Shown piece by piece: positions 33,037 through 41,358 of a stretch of 64,000 nucleotides of DNA. Each line of letters begins with the position of its first letter. The stretch's first letter is position 1. The stretch lies in NCBI GenBank assembly GCA_051162045.1, contig JBISDI010000023.1; one strand, 5' to 3'. Source of the stretch: Anaerozeibacter quisquiliarum (GTDB lineage: Bacteria > Bacillota > Clostridia > Christensenellales > Aristaeellaceae). The notes under the pieces were generated by a model. It did no database searches. It worked only from the letters and a program-made list of their open reading frames with translations, and was not told the origin of the DNA. A program made the position numbers and the translations under genes.

Positions 33037-33939
33037 ATGGATTTGGGCAACTTCCCCATTGTGATGAAGCCCAATCTGGCGGCCATCGACCGCGCGATGC
33101 GAGCCTTCGCGGCGCGCGGCGCATGGCTGTTCGAGGACATCATCGCGGGCGGACTGGTCAGCTTGGTGAACAGCATCTACTGGCTGCTATCGCATATACC
33201 GTGGTTCGCGCTGGTGGCGCTGGTGTTTGTGCTGGGTTGGAAGGCGCGCGGCAAGGTGCGCAGCGGCGCGCTGTACGCGCTGATGCTGTGCCTGGTCGGC
33301 GTGGTCGGGTTATGGCAGCTGATGCATATGACGCTGTCGATTGTGCTCGCCAGCGTGCTGATCGCGCTGCTCATCGGCTTTCCGATCGGCATTTTGCTGT
33401 CGGCGTCGGCGCGCGCCACCCGCATCATGCGGCCGGTCTTGGATACGATGCAGACCATGCCGGTGTTCGTGTACCTGATCCCGGCGCTGCTGCTGTTCGG
33501 CATGGGCTCGGCCTCGGCGGTGATCGCCACCGTGATCTACGCGATTGTGCCGGTGATCCGGCTGACCAATTTGGGGCTTAGGCAGGTGGACGAGGGCGTG
33601 GTGGAGGCCTCGCAGGCGTTCGGCTCCACGCGCTGGCAGACCTTGGTCAAGGTGCAAATCCCGCAGGCCATGCCCACGATCATGGCGGGCGTCAACCAGA
33701 CGCTGATGATGGCGATGGCCATGGTGGTCACCTGCTCGATGATCGGCGCGCGGGGCCTGGGCAACGAGGTGCTGATCGCGGTCAATCGCACCGAGATCGG
33801 CCGAGGGCTGGTCTCCGGCTTCTCGGTGGTCATCCTGGCAGTGCTGCTCGACCGGCTGACGCAGGGCTGGTTCGACGAGGACAAGCGTGCCCGGCGTATG
33901 GCTGTCGAGGCGAAATCGGGGGGTGAGGCGGATGGATGA
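33037..33939 (+). CDS. opuAB: Glycine betaine-type ABC transporter permease (OpuAB/ProW)
   Basis: 300 aa. About six membrane segments; the cytoplasmic coupling loop is EASQAFGSTRWQTLVKVQIP. It starts 18 bp after the binding-protein gene with GGAGGTG upstream and overlaps the ATPase start by 8 nt. It forms the membrane channel of the osmolyte importer. Confidence 0.9.
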   Translation: MDLGNFPIVMKPNLAAIDRAMRAFAARGAWLFEDIIAGGLVSLVNSIYWLLSHIPWFALVALVFVLGWKARGKVRSGALYALMLCLVGVVGLWQLMHMTLSIVLASVLIALLIGFPIGILLSASARATRIMRPVLDTMQTMPVFVYLIPALLLFGMGSASAVIATVIYAIVPVIRLTNLGLRQVDEGVVEASQAFGSTRWQTLVKVQIPQAMPTIMAGVNQTLMMAMAMVVTCSMIGARGLGNEVLIAVNRTEIGRGLVSGFSVVILAVLLDRLTQGWFDEDKRARRMAVEAKSGGEADG

Positions 33940-35128
33940 GCGACTGGGCGACTATATCATCGAGGTCAGGAACCTGACCAAGCTGTATGGCGCGGGCCGC
34001 GACGTCGCCGCCCGCATGATGCGCGCGGGCGCGAGCAAGGACGAGGTCTACAAGAAGACCGGCGCGACCGTGGCGCTGTGGGACGTGAACCTCAAGATCA
34101 AGAGAGGCGAGATCTTCGTAATCATCGGGCTGTCGGGTTCGGGCAAGTCGACCGCGGTGCGCTGCCTGAACCGGCTCAACAAGCCCTCAAGCGGCAGCGT
34201 GCTGTACGAGGGGCGCGACATCATGAAGTTCGGCAAGCAGGAGTTGCTCGAGCTGCGCCGCACCCGGGTGTCGATGGTGTTTCAGTCGTTTGGGCTGATG
34301 AGCCACCGTGACGTGCTGGGCAACGTGGCCTACGGTCTGGAGGTCCGCGGACAGGGCAAGGCGGAGCGCGAGGCCAAGGCGCGCGAAATGATCGAGATGG
34401 TGGGCCTAAAGGGTTGGGAGCACCAGTCTACGGGGAGCCTCTCGGGCGGCATGCGCCAGCGCGTCGGCATCGCCCGCGCGCTCGCGAACGACCCGGAGGT
34501 ACTGCTGATGGACGAGCCTTTCTCCGCGCTCGACCCGCTGGTGCGCCAGGATATGCAGTTCGAGCTGCTCAAGATCCAGCGCAAGCTGGGCAAGACCGTG
34601 GTATTCATCACCCACGACATCGACGAGGCCTTCAAACTCGGCGACACCGTGGCCATCATGGAGGGCGGCCGGGTGGTTCAGGTCGATACCCCCGAGCAGA
34701 TGAGCGCCAATCCGGCCAACGAATACGTGCGCCGCTTCATCGACAGCGCCGACCGCACCAAGGTTACCACCGTGCGCAGCGTAATGATGACCCCGACCAG
34801 CCTCGCGCGCATCACCGACCGGCCCGCGCAGGCCGTCGGATCCATGCGCCGCAACGCGCTCTCGACCGTGTACGTGGTGGACGGAAAACTAAAGCTGTGC
34901 GGCATCTTGAGCATCTCCGAGGCCATACGCGCGCACCGCGAGGGGCTGAAAATCGCCGACGTGATGGAAACCACGTTTGAATCGGTCGCCCACGAAATGA
35001 CCGTGCACGACATCTTGCCCCTCGCCGCGCAGTCGCGCTACCCGCTGGCCGTGCTCGACGAGGAGGGCCGGCTGATGGGGATCGTGACCAAGGCGGCGGT
35101 GTTGTCCTCGATGATTAACGAACCGTGA
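33932..35128 (+). CDS. opuAA: Glycine betaine-type ABC transporter ATPase with two CBS domains (OpuAA/ProV)
   Basis: 398 aa. Walker A GLSGSGKST, signature LSGGMRQRVGIARALA, Walker B VLLMDEPFSALDP and the H-loop FITHD. Residues about 280-395 hold two CBS repeats (ending GRLMGIVTKAAVLSS), which in OpuA sense ionic strength and in some species bind c-di-AMP. The presence of both a BusR-like repressor and CBS domains suggests control at both expression and activity levels. Its stop is one base from the end of the convergent GntR gene. Confidence 0.93.
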   Translation: MDERLGDYIIEVRNLTKLYGAGRDVAARMMRAGASKDEVYKKTGATVALWDVNLKIKRGEIFVIIGLSGSGKSTAVRCLNRLNKPSSGSVLYEGRDIMKFGKQELLELRRTRVSMVFQSFGLMSHRDVLGNVAYGLEVRGQGKAEREAKAREMIEMVGLKGWEHQSTGSLSGGMRQRVGIARALANDPEVLLMDEPFSALDPLVRQDMQFELLKIQRKLGKTVVFITHDIDEAFKLGDTVAIMEGGRVVQVDTPEQMSANPANEYVRRFIDSADRTKVTTVRSVMMTPTSLARITDRPAQAVGSMRRNALSTVYVVDGKLKLCGILSISEAIRAHREGLKIADVMETTFESVAHEMTVHDILPLAAQSRYPLAVLDEEGRLMGIVTKAAVLSSMINEP

Positions 35129-35129
35129 T

Positions 35130-36110
35130 TCAACCGCCCGCCGCGGCCAACGACCGCAAGCGCTCCTCGATGTACAGCAGCGACCCCTGGTCGATTTGGT
35201 GGTGGTAGGGGAGGATCAGGTTGCCGGCTTCGGCGAACGCGCTCAGCGCCTCGCGGTCGGCGGGCGGCGCGTAGGACAGGTAGTCGGGCGCGACGATCAC
35301 GGCTTGCTTGCCGGGGAGCAATTCGCCGAGCGCCTGCTCTCCGGCCAGCACCACCTGCGCTTCGCGGCTTCGCAGGTGCGGGAACAGCCGCAGGCCGCCC
35401 GCGACGATCTGGGCGAAGCGCTGGCTGCGGCAGTAGATCAGCGCGCCCTGGGCGGCCTCGACGCGCGAGAGCGCCGCCAGCGTATACGCGCTGGGCGACA
35501 GCGCCACCCGCGCAATCCGAGCGGCATTGCTTCCGAGCAATTGTCCGAGCTCATGGGCGTGGTTTTGTGTGGTAATTAAAAGCCGCATGTCGCGCGTCAG
35601 CGAGGCGGGCGAGCGGCGCACGTCGTCCAGCAGATACTCGCTCAGCGCGATGCCCGGGATGGCCGACAGCTGCAGCGCCGCCTCGTTCAACGATTCGGGG
35701 TTGCAGTCGATCAACGCCACCGGCATCATCGGCGTTTCGTCCTCGAACGGATGAAGCTTCAGGTTCAGGAACAGCCGGATTTCGCGCGGCGTGAATTGAA
35801 GCTCCTTGAGTGAGGCAAACATGTCGTCGATCAACTGCATCGCGCGCGCCTCGCGCCCGCCGTCTATCGTGTCCGGCGCGCACACAAAGGTGCCCCGGCC
35901 CTGCGATATGTCGAGCACGCCCTCGCGGGCCAGCAGCGCATAGGCATGGCGGATGGTGCCGTCGGACAGGCCCGTCTCGGTGAGCAGCGTACGCACCGTG
36001 GGCAATTGGTCGCCCGGCTTCAGCGCGCCCGATTCGATTTGCCGCCTGATCGCGTTCGCCAACTGCAAATAGAGCGGCTCGCCGCTGTGCCGGTCGATGG
36101 TGATTTGCAT
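35130..36110 (-). CDS. GntR-family regulator with unrecognised C-terminal sensor domain
   Basis: 326 aa. An N-terminal GntR winged helix is clear (EPLYLQLANAIRRQIESGAL then SDGTIRHAYALLAREGVL). The remaining about 250 residues look like two alpha/beta lobes and do not match FadR, HutC or MocR types that I recognise; they may be a periplasmic-binding-protein-like ligand domain. It lies 12 bp after the fumarase beta gene and is probably in the same operon, so control of dicarboxylate metabolism is possible but unproven. Confidence 0.75.
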   Translation of the reverse strand: MQITIDRHSGEPLYLQLANAIRRQIESGALKPGDQLPTVRTLLTETGLSDGTIRHAYALLAREGVLDISQGRGTFVCAPDTIDGGREARAMQLIDDMFASLKELQFTPREIRLFLNLKLHPFEDETPMMPVALIDCNPESLNEAALQLSAIPGIALSEYLLDDVRRSPASLTRDMRLLITTQNHAHELGQLLGSNAARIARVALSPSAYTLAALSRVEAAQGALIYCRSQRFAQIVAGGLRLFPHLRSREAQVVLAGEQALGELLPGKQAVIVAPDYLSYAPPADREALSAFAEAGNLILPYHHQIDQGSLLYIEERLRSLAAAGG

Positions 36111-36122
36111 CGAGGAATCCCC

Positions 36123-36677
36123 TTAATCCATTCGGTATTTAGCAGGCCCGGTCTCGTACAGGTTATTTCCCCGGCTGTCGATCAGCACCAGCGCGGGGAA
36201 ATCCTTTACCTCAAAGCGGTGGATGGCCTCCGCGCCCAGGTCGTCGTAGGCGATGACCTCGCTTTTTACGATACGCTTGGCGATCAGCGCCGCCGCGCCG
36301 CCCACCGCGCCCAAGTAGACCGCGCCCGCGCGCACCATCTCTTCGATCACGGGCCTTGAGCGATTGCCCTTGCCCATCATGCCCATGAGCCCCTGCTCGA
36401 GCAGCCGCGGCGCGTAGGCGTCCATGCGGTAGCTGGTGGTGGGGCCGGCCGAACCCACCGCGTAGCCCGGCTTGGCGGGCGCGGGGCCGACGTAGTAGAT
36501 CAGCTGGTTCGTAAGGTCGAACGGCAGCGTCTCGCCGCGATCGAGCGCCTCCACCAGCCGCTTATGCGCCGCGTCGCGCGCGGTGTAGAGCGACCCGGTC
36601 AAAAGGACGGTGTCGCCCGCGTTCAGCGTCCGGATCTTAACCGGATCGAGCGGTAACTTCACAGCAACATTTTCCAT
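36123..36677 (-). CDS. Class I (Fe-S) fumarate hydratase, beta subunit
   Basis: 184 aa. The segment YVGPAPAKPGYAVGSAGPTT and the KGNRSRPVIEEM stretch are typical of the beta subunit or C-terminal domain of class I fumarases and L-tartrate dehydratases. With the alpha subunit it interconverts fumarate and malate. It follows the alpha gene by 16 bp. L-tartrate dehydratase TtdB is the main alternative. Confidence 0.88.
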   Translation of the reverse strand: MENVAVKLPLDPVKIRTLNAGDTVLLTGSLYTARDAAHKRLVEALDRGETLPFDLTNQLIYYVGPAPAKPGYAVGSAGPTTSYRMDAYAPRLLEQGLMGMMGKGNRSRPVIEEMVRAGAVYLGAVGGAAALIAKRIVKSEVIAYDDLGAEAIHRFEVKDFPALVLIDSRGNNLYETGPAKYRMD

Positions 36678-36693
36678 ATCGCTTGCCTCCTAA

Positions 36694-37539
36694 TTATATC
36701 ACCGCATGCGCGTGGCGCGCCGCGTGGCAACATACGTTGACCGCGACCGGCAGCCCCGCGATGTGGGTCGGGTAGGTCGCGATATTGACCCGAAGCGCTG
36801 TGGTGCGCCCGCCGATGCCGCCCGGGCCCACGCCCGAGCGGTTGATCGCGTTCAGGATCTTCTCCTCGAGCGCGGCGTAGCGCGGGTCGGGATTGGGTTC
36901 ATCCACGGCGCGCGCCGTCATGCGCTTGGCGAGGATGGCGGCCATTTCCATCGTGCCGCCCAACCCCACGCCCACGATCACCGGCGGGCAGGGGTTCGAA
37001 CCGGCGCTGACCACCGCGTCGGTCACGAACCGGATAACGCCGGCCTCGCCGTCGGCGGGCACCAGCATCTTGAGCTGCGACATGTTCTCCGAGCCAAAGC
37101 CCTTGGGCGTCACCAGGATGTCCACCCTGTCGCCCGGCACGATGCGCACGTGCAGCACCGGCGGGGTGTTGTCGCGGGTGTTGACCCGGTCGTACAGCGG
37201 GTCGCGCACCACGCTCTTGCGCAAGTACCCTTCATTATAGGCGGCGCGCACACCGTTCGTCACGGCCTGCGTCAGGTCGCCGCCCTCGATGCGCACGTCC
37301 TGGCCGATGTCGAGGAACACCACGCACATGCCGGTGTCCTGACAGATCGCCACGCGCTCGGTGCGCGCGATTTCGTAATTCTCAAGCAACTGATCGAGCA
37401 CCGCGCGCCCCGAGGGCGAGCTTTCGCCATCCCTCGCGCGCTCGATGGCGCACTGAACGTCCCCTCCGATCACATAGCTGGCCTCAAGGATCAGAGATTT
37501 GACTGTGGATTCAATCCGCCCGGCTTCTATGATGCGCAT
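36694..37539 (-). CDS. Class I (Fe-S) fumarate hydratase, alpha subunit
   Basis: 281 aa. Candidate cluster-ligand Cys residues are in ICQDTGMCVVF and GSNPCPPVIVG, with the conserved KGFGSENMSQLKML. It holds the oxygen-sensitive 4Fe-4S cluster, consistent with an anaerobe. Its own promoter lies upstream. As with the beta subunit, tartrate dehydratase TtdA cannot be fully ruled out, but fumarase is more frequent in this arrangement. Confidence 0.9.
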   Translation of the reverse strand: MRIIEAGRIESTVKSLILEASYVIGGDVQCAIERARDGESSPSGRAVLDQLLENYEIARTERVAICQDTGMCVVFLDIGQDVRIEGGDLTQAVTNGVRAAYNEGYLRKSVVRDPLYDRVNTRDNTPPVLHVRIVPGDRVDILVTPKGFGSENMSQLKMLVPADGEAGVIRFVTDAVVSAGSNPCPPVIVGVGLGGTMEMAAILAKRMTARAVDEPNPDPRYAALEEKILNAINRSGVGPGGIGGRTTALRVNIATYPTHIAGLPVAVNVCCHAARHAHAVI

Positions 37540-37577
37540 AACGCCGTCCCTCCCGCGGGTGTATTTTGTTTGCTTTT

Positions 37578-37606
37578 ATTATATCGCGCGGCGGGCGCAT
37601 TTTCAA
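37578..37606 (-). promoter_or_regulatory. Promoter of the fumarase-GntR operon
   Basis: Minus-strand -35 TTGAAA (37606-37601), 17-bp spacer, perfect -10 TATAAT (37583-37578), 39 bp before the alpha-subunit start. Confidence 0.8.
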
Positions 37607-37643
37607 GCGGATGCGCGCGCCCCATGGCTGCAAGTTTTTGCTC

Positions 37644-37672
37644 TTGCAATCCCGCAAAGATTATGCTAATAT
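37644..37672 (+). promoter_or_regulatory. Promoter of the TAXI binding protein gene
   Basis: -35 TTGCAA (37644-37649), 17-bp spacer, -10 TAATAT (37667-37672) with an extended TG (TGC before the -10). Confidence 0.7.
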
Positions 37673-37710
37673 CATAGCGTAACAAATAACGTCAAAGGGG
37701 GAATCATTCT

Positions 37711-38646
37711 ATGAAGCGCGTCCTGTCCATCGCCCTGTGTGCTCTGCTGCTCATGGCCGTGCCGGCCTCGGCGACCGAGTTTTTGTACATGGCGACCGGC
37801 GGCACTTCGGGCACCTACTACGCGCTGGGCGGCGAGATCGCCAACCTGTTCGCCAAGAACATTGAAGGGCTCGACGTAACCGCGCAGTCCACCGGTGCCT
37901 CGGCGGAGAACATTCGGCTGATCGACCGGGGCGAGGCCGAGCTCGGCATCGTGCAGAACGACGTGGCCGATTATGCCTTCAACGGCGTGAACGCGTTCGA
38001 GGGCGAGCAGATTCAGAACTTTGACGTGGTGGCCTCGATGTACCCCGAAGTGGTGCAGTTGGTCGTCAATGCCGACGCGGGCATTAACACCTTGGCCGAC
38101 CTCAAGGGCAAGAAGGTTTCGATCGGCGCGGCGGGCTCGGGCGTGTACTTTAACGCGGTGCAGTACCTCGAGGTGGCGGGCCTGACGGTTAACGACATCG
38201 ACGCGCAGCTGCTGTCCTTTGCCGAGTCGGCCGACGCCATCAAGAACCGGCAGATCGACGCGGCGTTTATTACGGCCGGCTTCCCGAACCCCGCAATCCA
38301 GGAACTGGGCGCGACCGCGAGCATCAAGCTGCTGAACCTCGACGACGAGACCATCGGCAAGCTGATCGAGAAGTACCCGTTCTACGCCAAGGTGACCATC
38401 CCGGCGGGCACCTATCCCAATCAGGCCGAGGACGCCAACATGGTGGGCATCCGCGCCATCATGATCTGCAAGAAGGACCTGAGCGAGGACCTGGTGTACA
38501 ACATGGTCAAGACGCTCTACGAGAAGACCTCTGACATCTCCCACGCCAAGGGCGCGGAGATTACGATCGACAAGGCGCTGCTGGGCGTGTCCACGCCGGT
38601 GCATCCGGGCGCGGCCAAGTACTACGCCGAGAAGGGCATCCAATAA
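37711..38646 (+). CDS. TAXI-family TRAP transporter solute-binding protein
   Basis: 311 aa. Signal peptide ending ASA near residue 22, no lipobox. The mature start YMATGGTSGTYYALGGEIA is the TAXI family hallmark. TAXI proteins deliver organic acids such as glutamate or 2-oxoglutarate to a fused DctQM-type permease. No such permease gene is in the window: the next genes are a DUF1850 protein and a Crp/Fnr regulator. The protein must work with a permease encoded elsewhere, or has another role. Confidence 0.9.
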   Translation: MKRVLSIALCALLLMAVPASATEFLYMATGGTSGTYYALGGEIANLFAKNIEGLDVTAQSTGASAENIRLIDRGEAELGIVQNDVADYAFNGVNAFEGEQIQNFDVVASMYPEVVQLVVNADAGINTLADLKGKKVSIGAAGSGVYFNAVQYLEVAGLTVNDIDAQLLSFAESADAIKNRQIDAAFITAGFPNPAIQELGATASIKLLNLDDETIGKLIEKYPFYAKVTIPAGTYPNQAEDANMVGIRAIMICKKDLSEDLVYNMVKTLYEKTSDISHAKGAEITIDKALLGVSTPVHPGAAKYYAEKGIQ

Positions 38647-38649
38647 TCG

Positions 38650-39156
38650 ATGAAGCGATATCGGCGGCCGCTGATCGCAATCGCGATCGCGGCCGCGCTG
38701 ACGGCGGTGACGTGCTGGCCGATGGGCTGGCGCGTCACCGTTCGCAATCGTGCGGGTGAGTTGAAGTACGCCGCGCGCGTTAAGCGCGGGCAGCTCGTCT
38801 GGATCGTGTTCGACCACTCGGTCAACAGAAGCCCGGTCGAGGACGGGTACGAACCGGGCGACGGCTGCGTGACACTGCGCGAAACCCGGTTCCGGCACTA
38901 CGGTGCGGGCATTCCCGACCCCGAGCCCGGGCAGACGTTCGAGGCGCGGGACGGTTACTACGCGATCACCGGCTACGACGTGCGTATGCCTACGCAGTGG
39001 ACCTTCGTGGGCCGCGTGGCCGACCATCGGCTGCGCGTCGGCGAAGACGGCGAAGCGGTGCACTACAATCAGTTGGCCCGGCCCGGCGAGGCGCTCGGGC
39101 TGTCGGCCGACAGGTGGAGTTTATGGAAGGAAATCATGTCGAGGCTACGACCGTAG
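38650..39156 (+). CDS. DUF1850 family protein
   Basis: 168 aa. One N-terminal hydrophobic segment (about residues 7-24) and an extracytoplasmic domain with FDHSVNRSPVEDGY, the typical DUF1850 core. DUF1850 genes usually sit between a TAXI binding protein and the fused TRAP permease; here it follows the TAXI gene by 3 bp but the permease is missing. Function is unknown. The downstream Crp/Fnr gene overlaps its end by 34 bp. Confidence 0.82.
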   Translation: MKRYRRPLIAIAIAAALTAVTCWPMGWRVTVRNRAGELKYAARVKRGQLVWIVFDHSVNRSPVEDGYEPGDGCVTLRETRFRHYGAGIPDPEPGQTFEARDGYYAITGYDVRMPTQWTFVGRVADHRLRVGEDGEAVHYNQLARPGEALGLSADRWSLWKEIMSRLRP

Positions 39157-39875
39157 AAGCGCTGCTGGCCGATATGCTCCCCTTTTGGGATGAGCTGCCC
39201 CCGGAGGCGCGCCAGGAGATTGCCGCCGCGGCCGTGTACTCGGCGTTCGACCGGGATGCGATCATCTTCGGCGTCCACGAAAACGACAACCTGGGCATCA
39301 AGCTGATCGTCAAGGGCAGCGTACGGGTGTACCTGATGACCGACGAGGGCGACGAGCTGACGCTGTACCGGCTGCGCGAGCGGAGAGTATGCATGATGAG
39401 CGTGCTGATTACCGCGCGCTTGAACGGCCCGCCGGTCAACGTCGAAGCGCGCGCCGGGTCGTTGATCCTGACCGTCCCCGCGCCGCTGTACCGGCGGCTC
39501 ATCGCCGAGCACAGCTGCGTGTACCGCTTCTCGGTTGAGGCCACCTCCGAGGTGTTCAGGCGCGTCGTGGAAAAAACTACCAGCGTGGCCTTCGTGCCGC
39601 TGAAAAGACGGCTGGCCGCGGCGCTGCTCGAGCGGGCTCATGTGGGGCGTTCCTCCGCACAGGAGCATGCAGTGCGGCTCAAGGTGACCCACGACGAGCT
39701 GGCCCACGACATCGGTTCTGCGCGCGAGGCGGTGTCTCGCATGCTTAAACAGCTTGTGCGCGAGGGCCTGGTGACGCTCTCGCGCGGCAGCGTGACGATC
39801 GTGAACGTCCGCGACTTGGAGCTTGCCGCCGGCGAGGCGCGCGATTACCGGCCGCCTATGCATAAGGAAGCGTGA
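39123..39875 (+). CDS. Second Crp/Fnr-family transcriptional regulator
   Basis: 250 aa. Beta-roll sensor (about 15-140), dimer helix and winged helix (THDELAHDIGSAREAVSRML). It is clearly paralogous to the regulator at 20711-21385 (shared GSAREVV/GSAREAV segment) but keeps only C90 where the other has a C82/C88 pair. No Fe-S cysteine cluster. The start ATG 39123 overlaps the DUF1850 gene; GGTGGAG precedes it. It is presumably cotranscribed with the TAXI and DUF1850 genes. Confidence 0.84.
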   Translation: MEGNHVEATTVEALLADMLPFWDELPPEARQEIAAAAVYSAFDRDAIIFGVHENDNLGIKLIVKGSVRVYLMTDEGDELTLYRLRERRVCMMSVLITARLNGPPVNVEARAGSLILTVPAPLYRRLIAEHSCVYRFSVEATSEVFRRVVEKTTSVAFVPLKRRLAAALLERAHVGRSSAQEHAVRLKVTHDELAHDIGSAREAVSRMLKQLVREGLVTLSRGSVTIVNVRDLELAAGEARDYRPPMHKEA

Positions 39876-39884
39876 CATTGTCAC
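39872..39884. promoter_or_regulatory. 13-bp dyad GTGACATTGTCAC at the crp stop codon
   Basis: Perfect GTGAC/GTCAC arms with 3 central bases, overlapping the TGA of the Crp/Fnr gene and 72 bp before the downstream lipoprotein start. It is a candidate binding site for the regulator. A possible promoter for the lipoprotein gene in this gap is not clear. Confidence 0.4.
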
Positions 39885-39955
39885 AGACTAATCCCGCGTA
39901 ATTTGCTACTATACCTATCGGTAAAGTGTGACTACGAACGCGGGAGGTTGTTTTC

Positions 39956-40960
39956 ATGGGGAATCGGATCAGGAAGTTACTGGTGCTTTCGTTGGCGCTC
40001 GTTCTGGCGCTTTCGCTGACGGCGTGCGTGCGCGCGCAGGAGGTCTACCAGACGGGCTTGGGTGTGGTGACCTCGCTCAACCGGTCCGCGTCGGCGAGCG
40101 CCGACGCGGACGGCGTGGCGGAGGGCTACTCCACCGTGGCGGCGGTGCTGCTGGACGGCGAGGGGCGCATCGCGCAGTGCATACTCGACGTGGTGCAGTC
40201 GCAGCTGAAATTCTCGAATGAAGGCAAGATCACAACCGACCTCAGCGCGAAAGTCCTGAGCAAGAACGAGCTCGGCGACGCCTACGGCATGAAGGCGGCT
40301 TCCGCGATCGGCAAGGAGTGGTACGAGCAGGCGGCGGCGTTTGCGGCCTCGGTGATCGGCAAGACCGCCGACGAAGTGGCGGCCACGCCGATGGACGAGA
40401 CCGGCTTGCCCACCGAGCCCGACGTGCTGGCCGGCGTTACGGTGCACGTGACCGACATGGTCGCGGCCATCGTCAAGGCCGCCGGCGGCGCGCGGGCGCT
40501 GGGCGCGGGCGCGGGTGATGAGCTCCGGCTCGCCACCACGACCGACGTCAGCGGCTCAAACGACGCGCAAGCCGAGAAGAACGGCCGCGCGCGCGCCTAC
40601 AACCACTACTTTGTGGTGACCGTGAACGGCGAGGGCAAGGTGACCAGCGCGATCATCGACGCGTTGCAGGCCGACGTGATGTTCGACGCCGCCGGCCAGA
40701 TTACGAGCGACATTCAGACTGCGGTCGCGACCAAGAACGAGCTCGGCGACGCCTATGGCATGAAGGCGGCCTCCGCGATCGGCAAGGAGTGGAACGAGCA
40801 GGCGGCCGCCTTCGCAGCCTATGCGGTCGGCAAGACGGCCGATGAAATCGCCGCCACGCCCCTGACCCAGGAAGGCACCGCCGCGCCCGATGTGGTGGCC
40901 GGTGTCACCGTGCACGTAGGTCCGTTCATCGAGGGCCTCGTGAAGGCTGCGAAAGGGTAA
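39956..40960 (+). CDS. Lipoprotein with two tandem repeats of an uncharacterised domain
   Basis: 334 aa. A lipoprotein signal (LTAC, lipidated C24) is followed by two about 140-residue repeats (about 34-175 and 192-332). Each has a strand-rich first half, then the identical 19-residue motif NELGDAYGMKAASAIGKEW (104-122 and 261-279), then GKTADE and AGVTVHV. The motif occurs in clostridial surface proteins sometimes labelled FMN-binding-like, but no flavin-linking motif is visible. Function unknown; probably extracytoplasmic. The upstream Crp/Fnr gene may control it. A strong terminator follows. Confidence 0.72.
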   Translation: MGNRIRKLLVLSLALVLALSLTACVRAQEVYQTGLGVVTSLNRSASASADADGVAEGYSTVAAVLLDGEGRIAQCILDVVQSQLKFSNEGKITTDLSAKVLSKNELGDAYGMKAASAIGKEWYEQAAAFAASVIGKTADEVAATPMDETGLPTEPDVLAGVTVHVTDMVAAIVKAAGGARALGAGAGDELRLATTTDVSGSNDAQAEKNGRARAYNHYFVVTVNGEGKVTSAIIDALQADVMFDAAGQITSDIQTAVATKNELGDAYGMKAASAIGKEWNEQAAAFAAYAVGKTADEIAATPLTQEGTAAPDVVAGVTVHVGPFIEGLVKAAKG

Positions 40961-40977
40961 CGCTACCCCCGGTAACT

Positions 40978-41019
40978 GACGGCGAAGGCGCCGCCCAAAT
41001 GGGCGGCGCCTTCGCCGTC
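40978..41019 (+). terminator. Strong terminator before the flagellar operon
   Basis: 19-bp perfect stem with an AAAT loop (arms 40978-40996 and 41001-41019, core GGCGAAGGCGCCGCCC), 18 bp after the lipoprotein stop. Confidence 0.82.
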
Positions 41020-41358
41020 GTCAGCGCATATACGCCGATCCTCAGGCGCGCCTGAGCTCGAACTGGCGGCTTGACGAATTCGTAAATTGACCCAACCGAC
41101 TCCTATATCGACTTATATCGACGCCTTTCGGGCGGATTTGAGGGGCAATCCGCATGAAAGCCGGGTTAAAATATGACTTATTCCGACGGTATAATGCAAA
41201 AGTATGACGAAATTACAAAATGTGGAAGATTACGGCATCAACAGCCTTGACACCGCTTGTACATATTGTATAATGGTTACAGATTGAATACACCATATAG
41301 TGTTTGGGCCTTTGAGAACGTGACCTGCCTTTGGGGCGGAGCGAACGGAGCGTGCGGG
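41020..41358 (+). promoter_or_regulatory. Flagellar operon upstream region and promoter
   Basis: A 339-bp gap with no gene seen. A sigma-70-type promoter has perfect TTGACA (41247-41252), a 16-bp spacer and perfect TATAAT (41269-41274). This gives an 80-nt leader before flgB. A second TATAAT at 41190-41195 has only a poor -35. The part 41160-41240 is AT-rich compared with the surroundings and may hold regulator sites. Confidence 0.75.

Noticed and set aside
36991..37000. GGTTCGAA T-loop-like sequence suggesting a tRNA
   Set aside because: It lies inside the conserved fumarase alpha coding sequence and has no acceptor or anticodon stem around it. No tRNA or rRNA was seen elsewhere.
41167..41190. 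Sigma-28-like promoter before flgB (TAAA ... CCGACGGT)
   Set aside because: The spacing is only 12 bp and the -10 match is poor; the sigma-70 promoter at 41247-41274 explains expression better.
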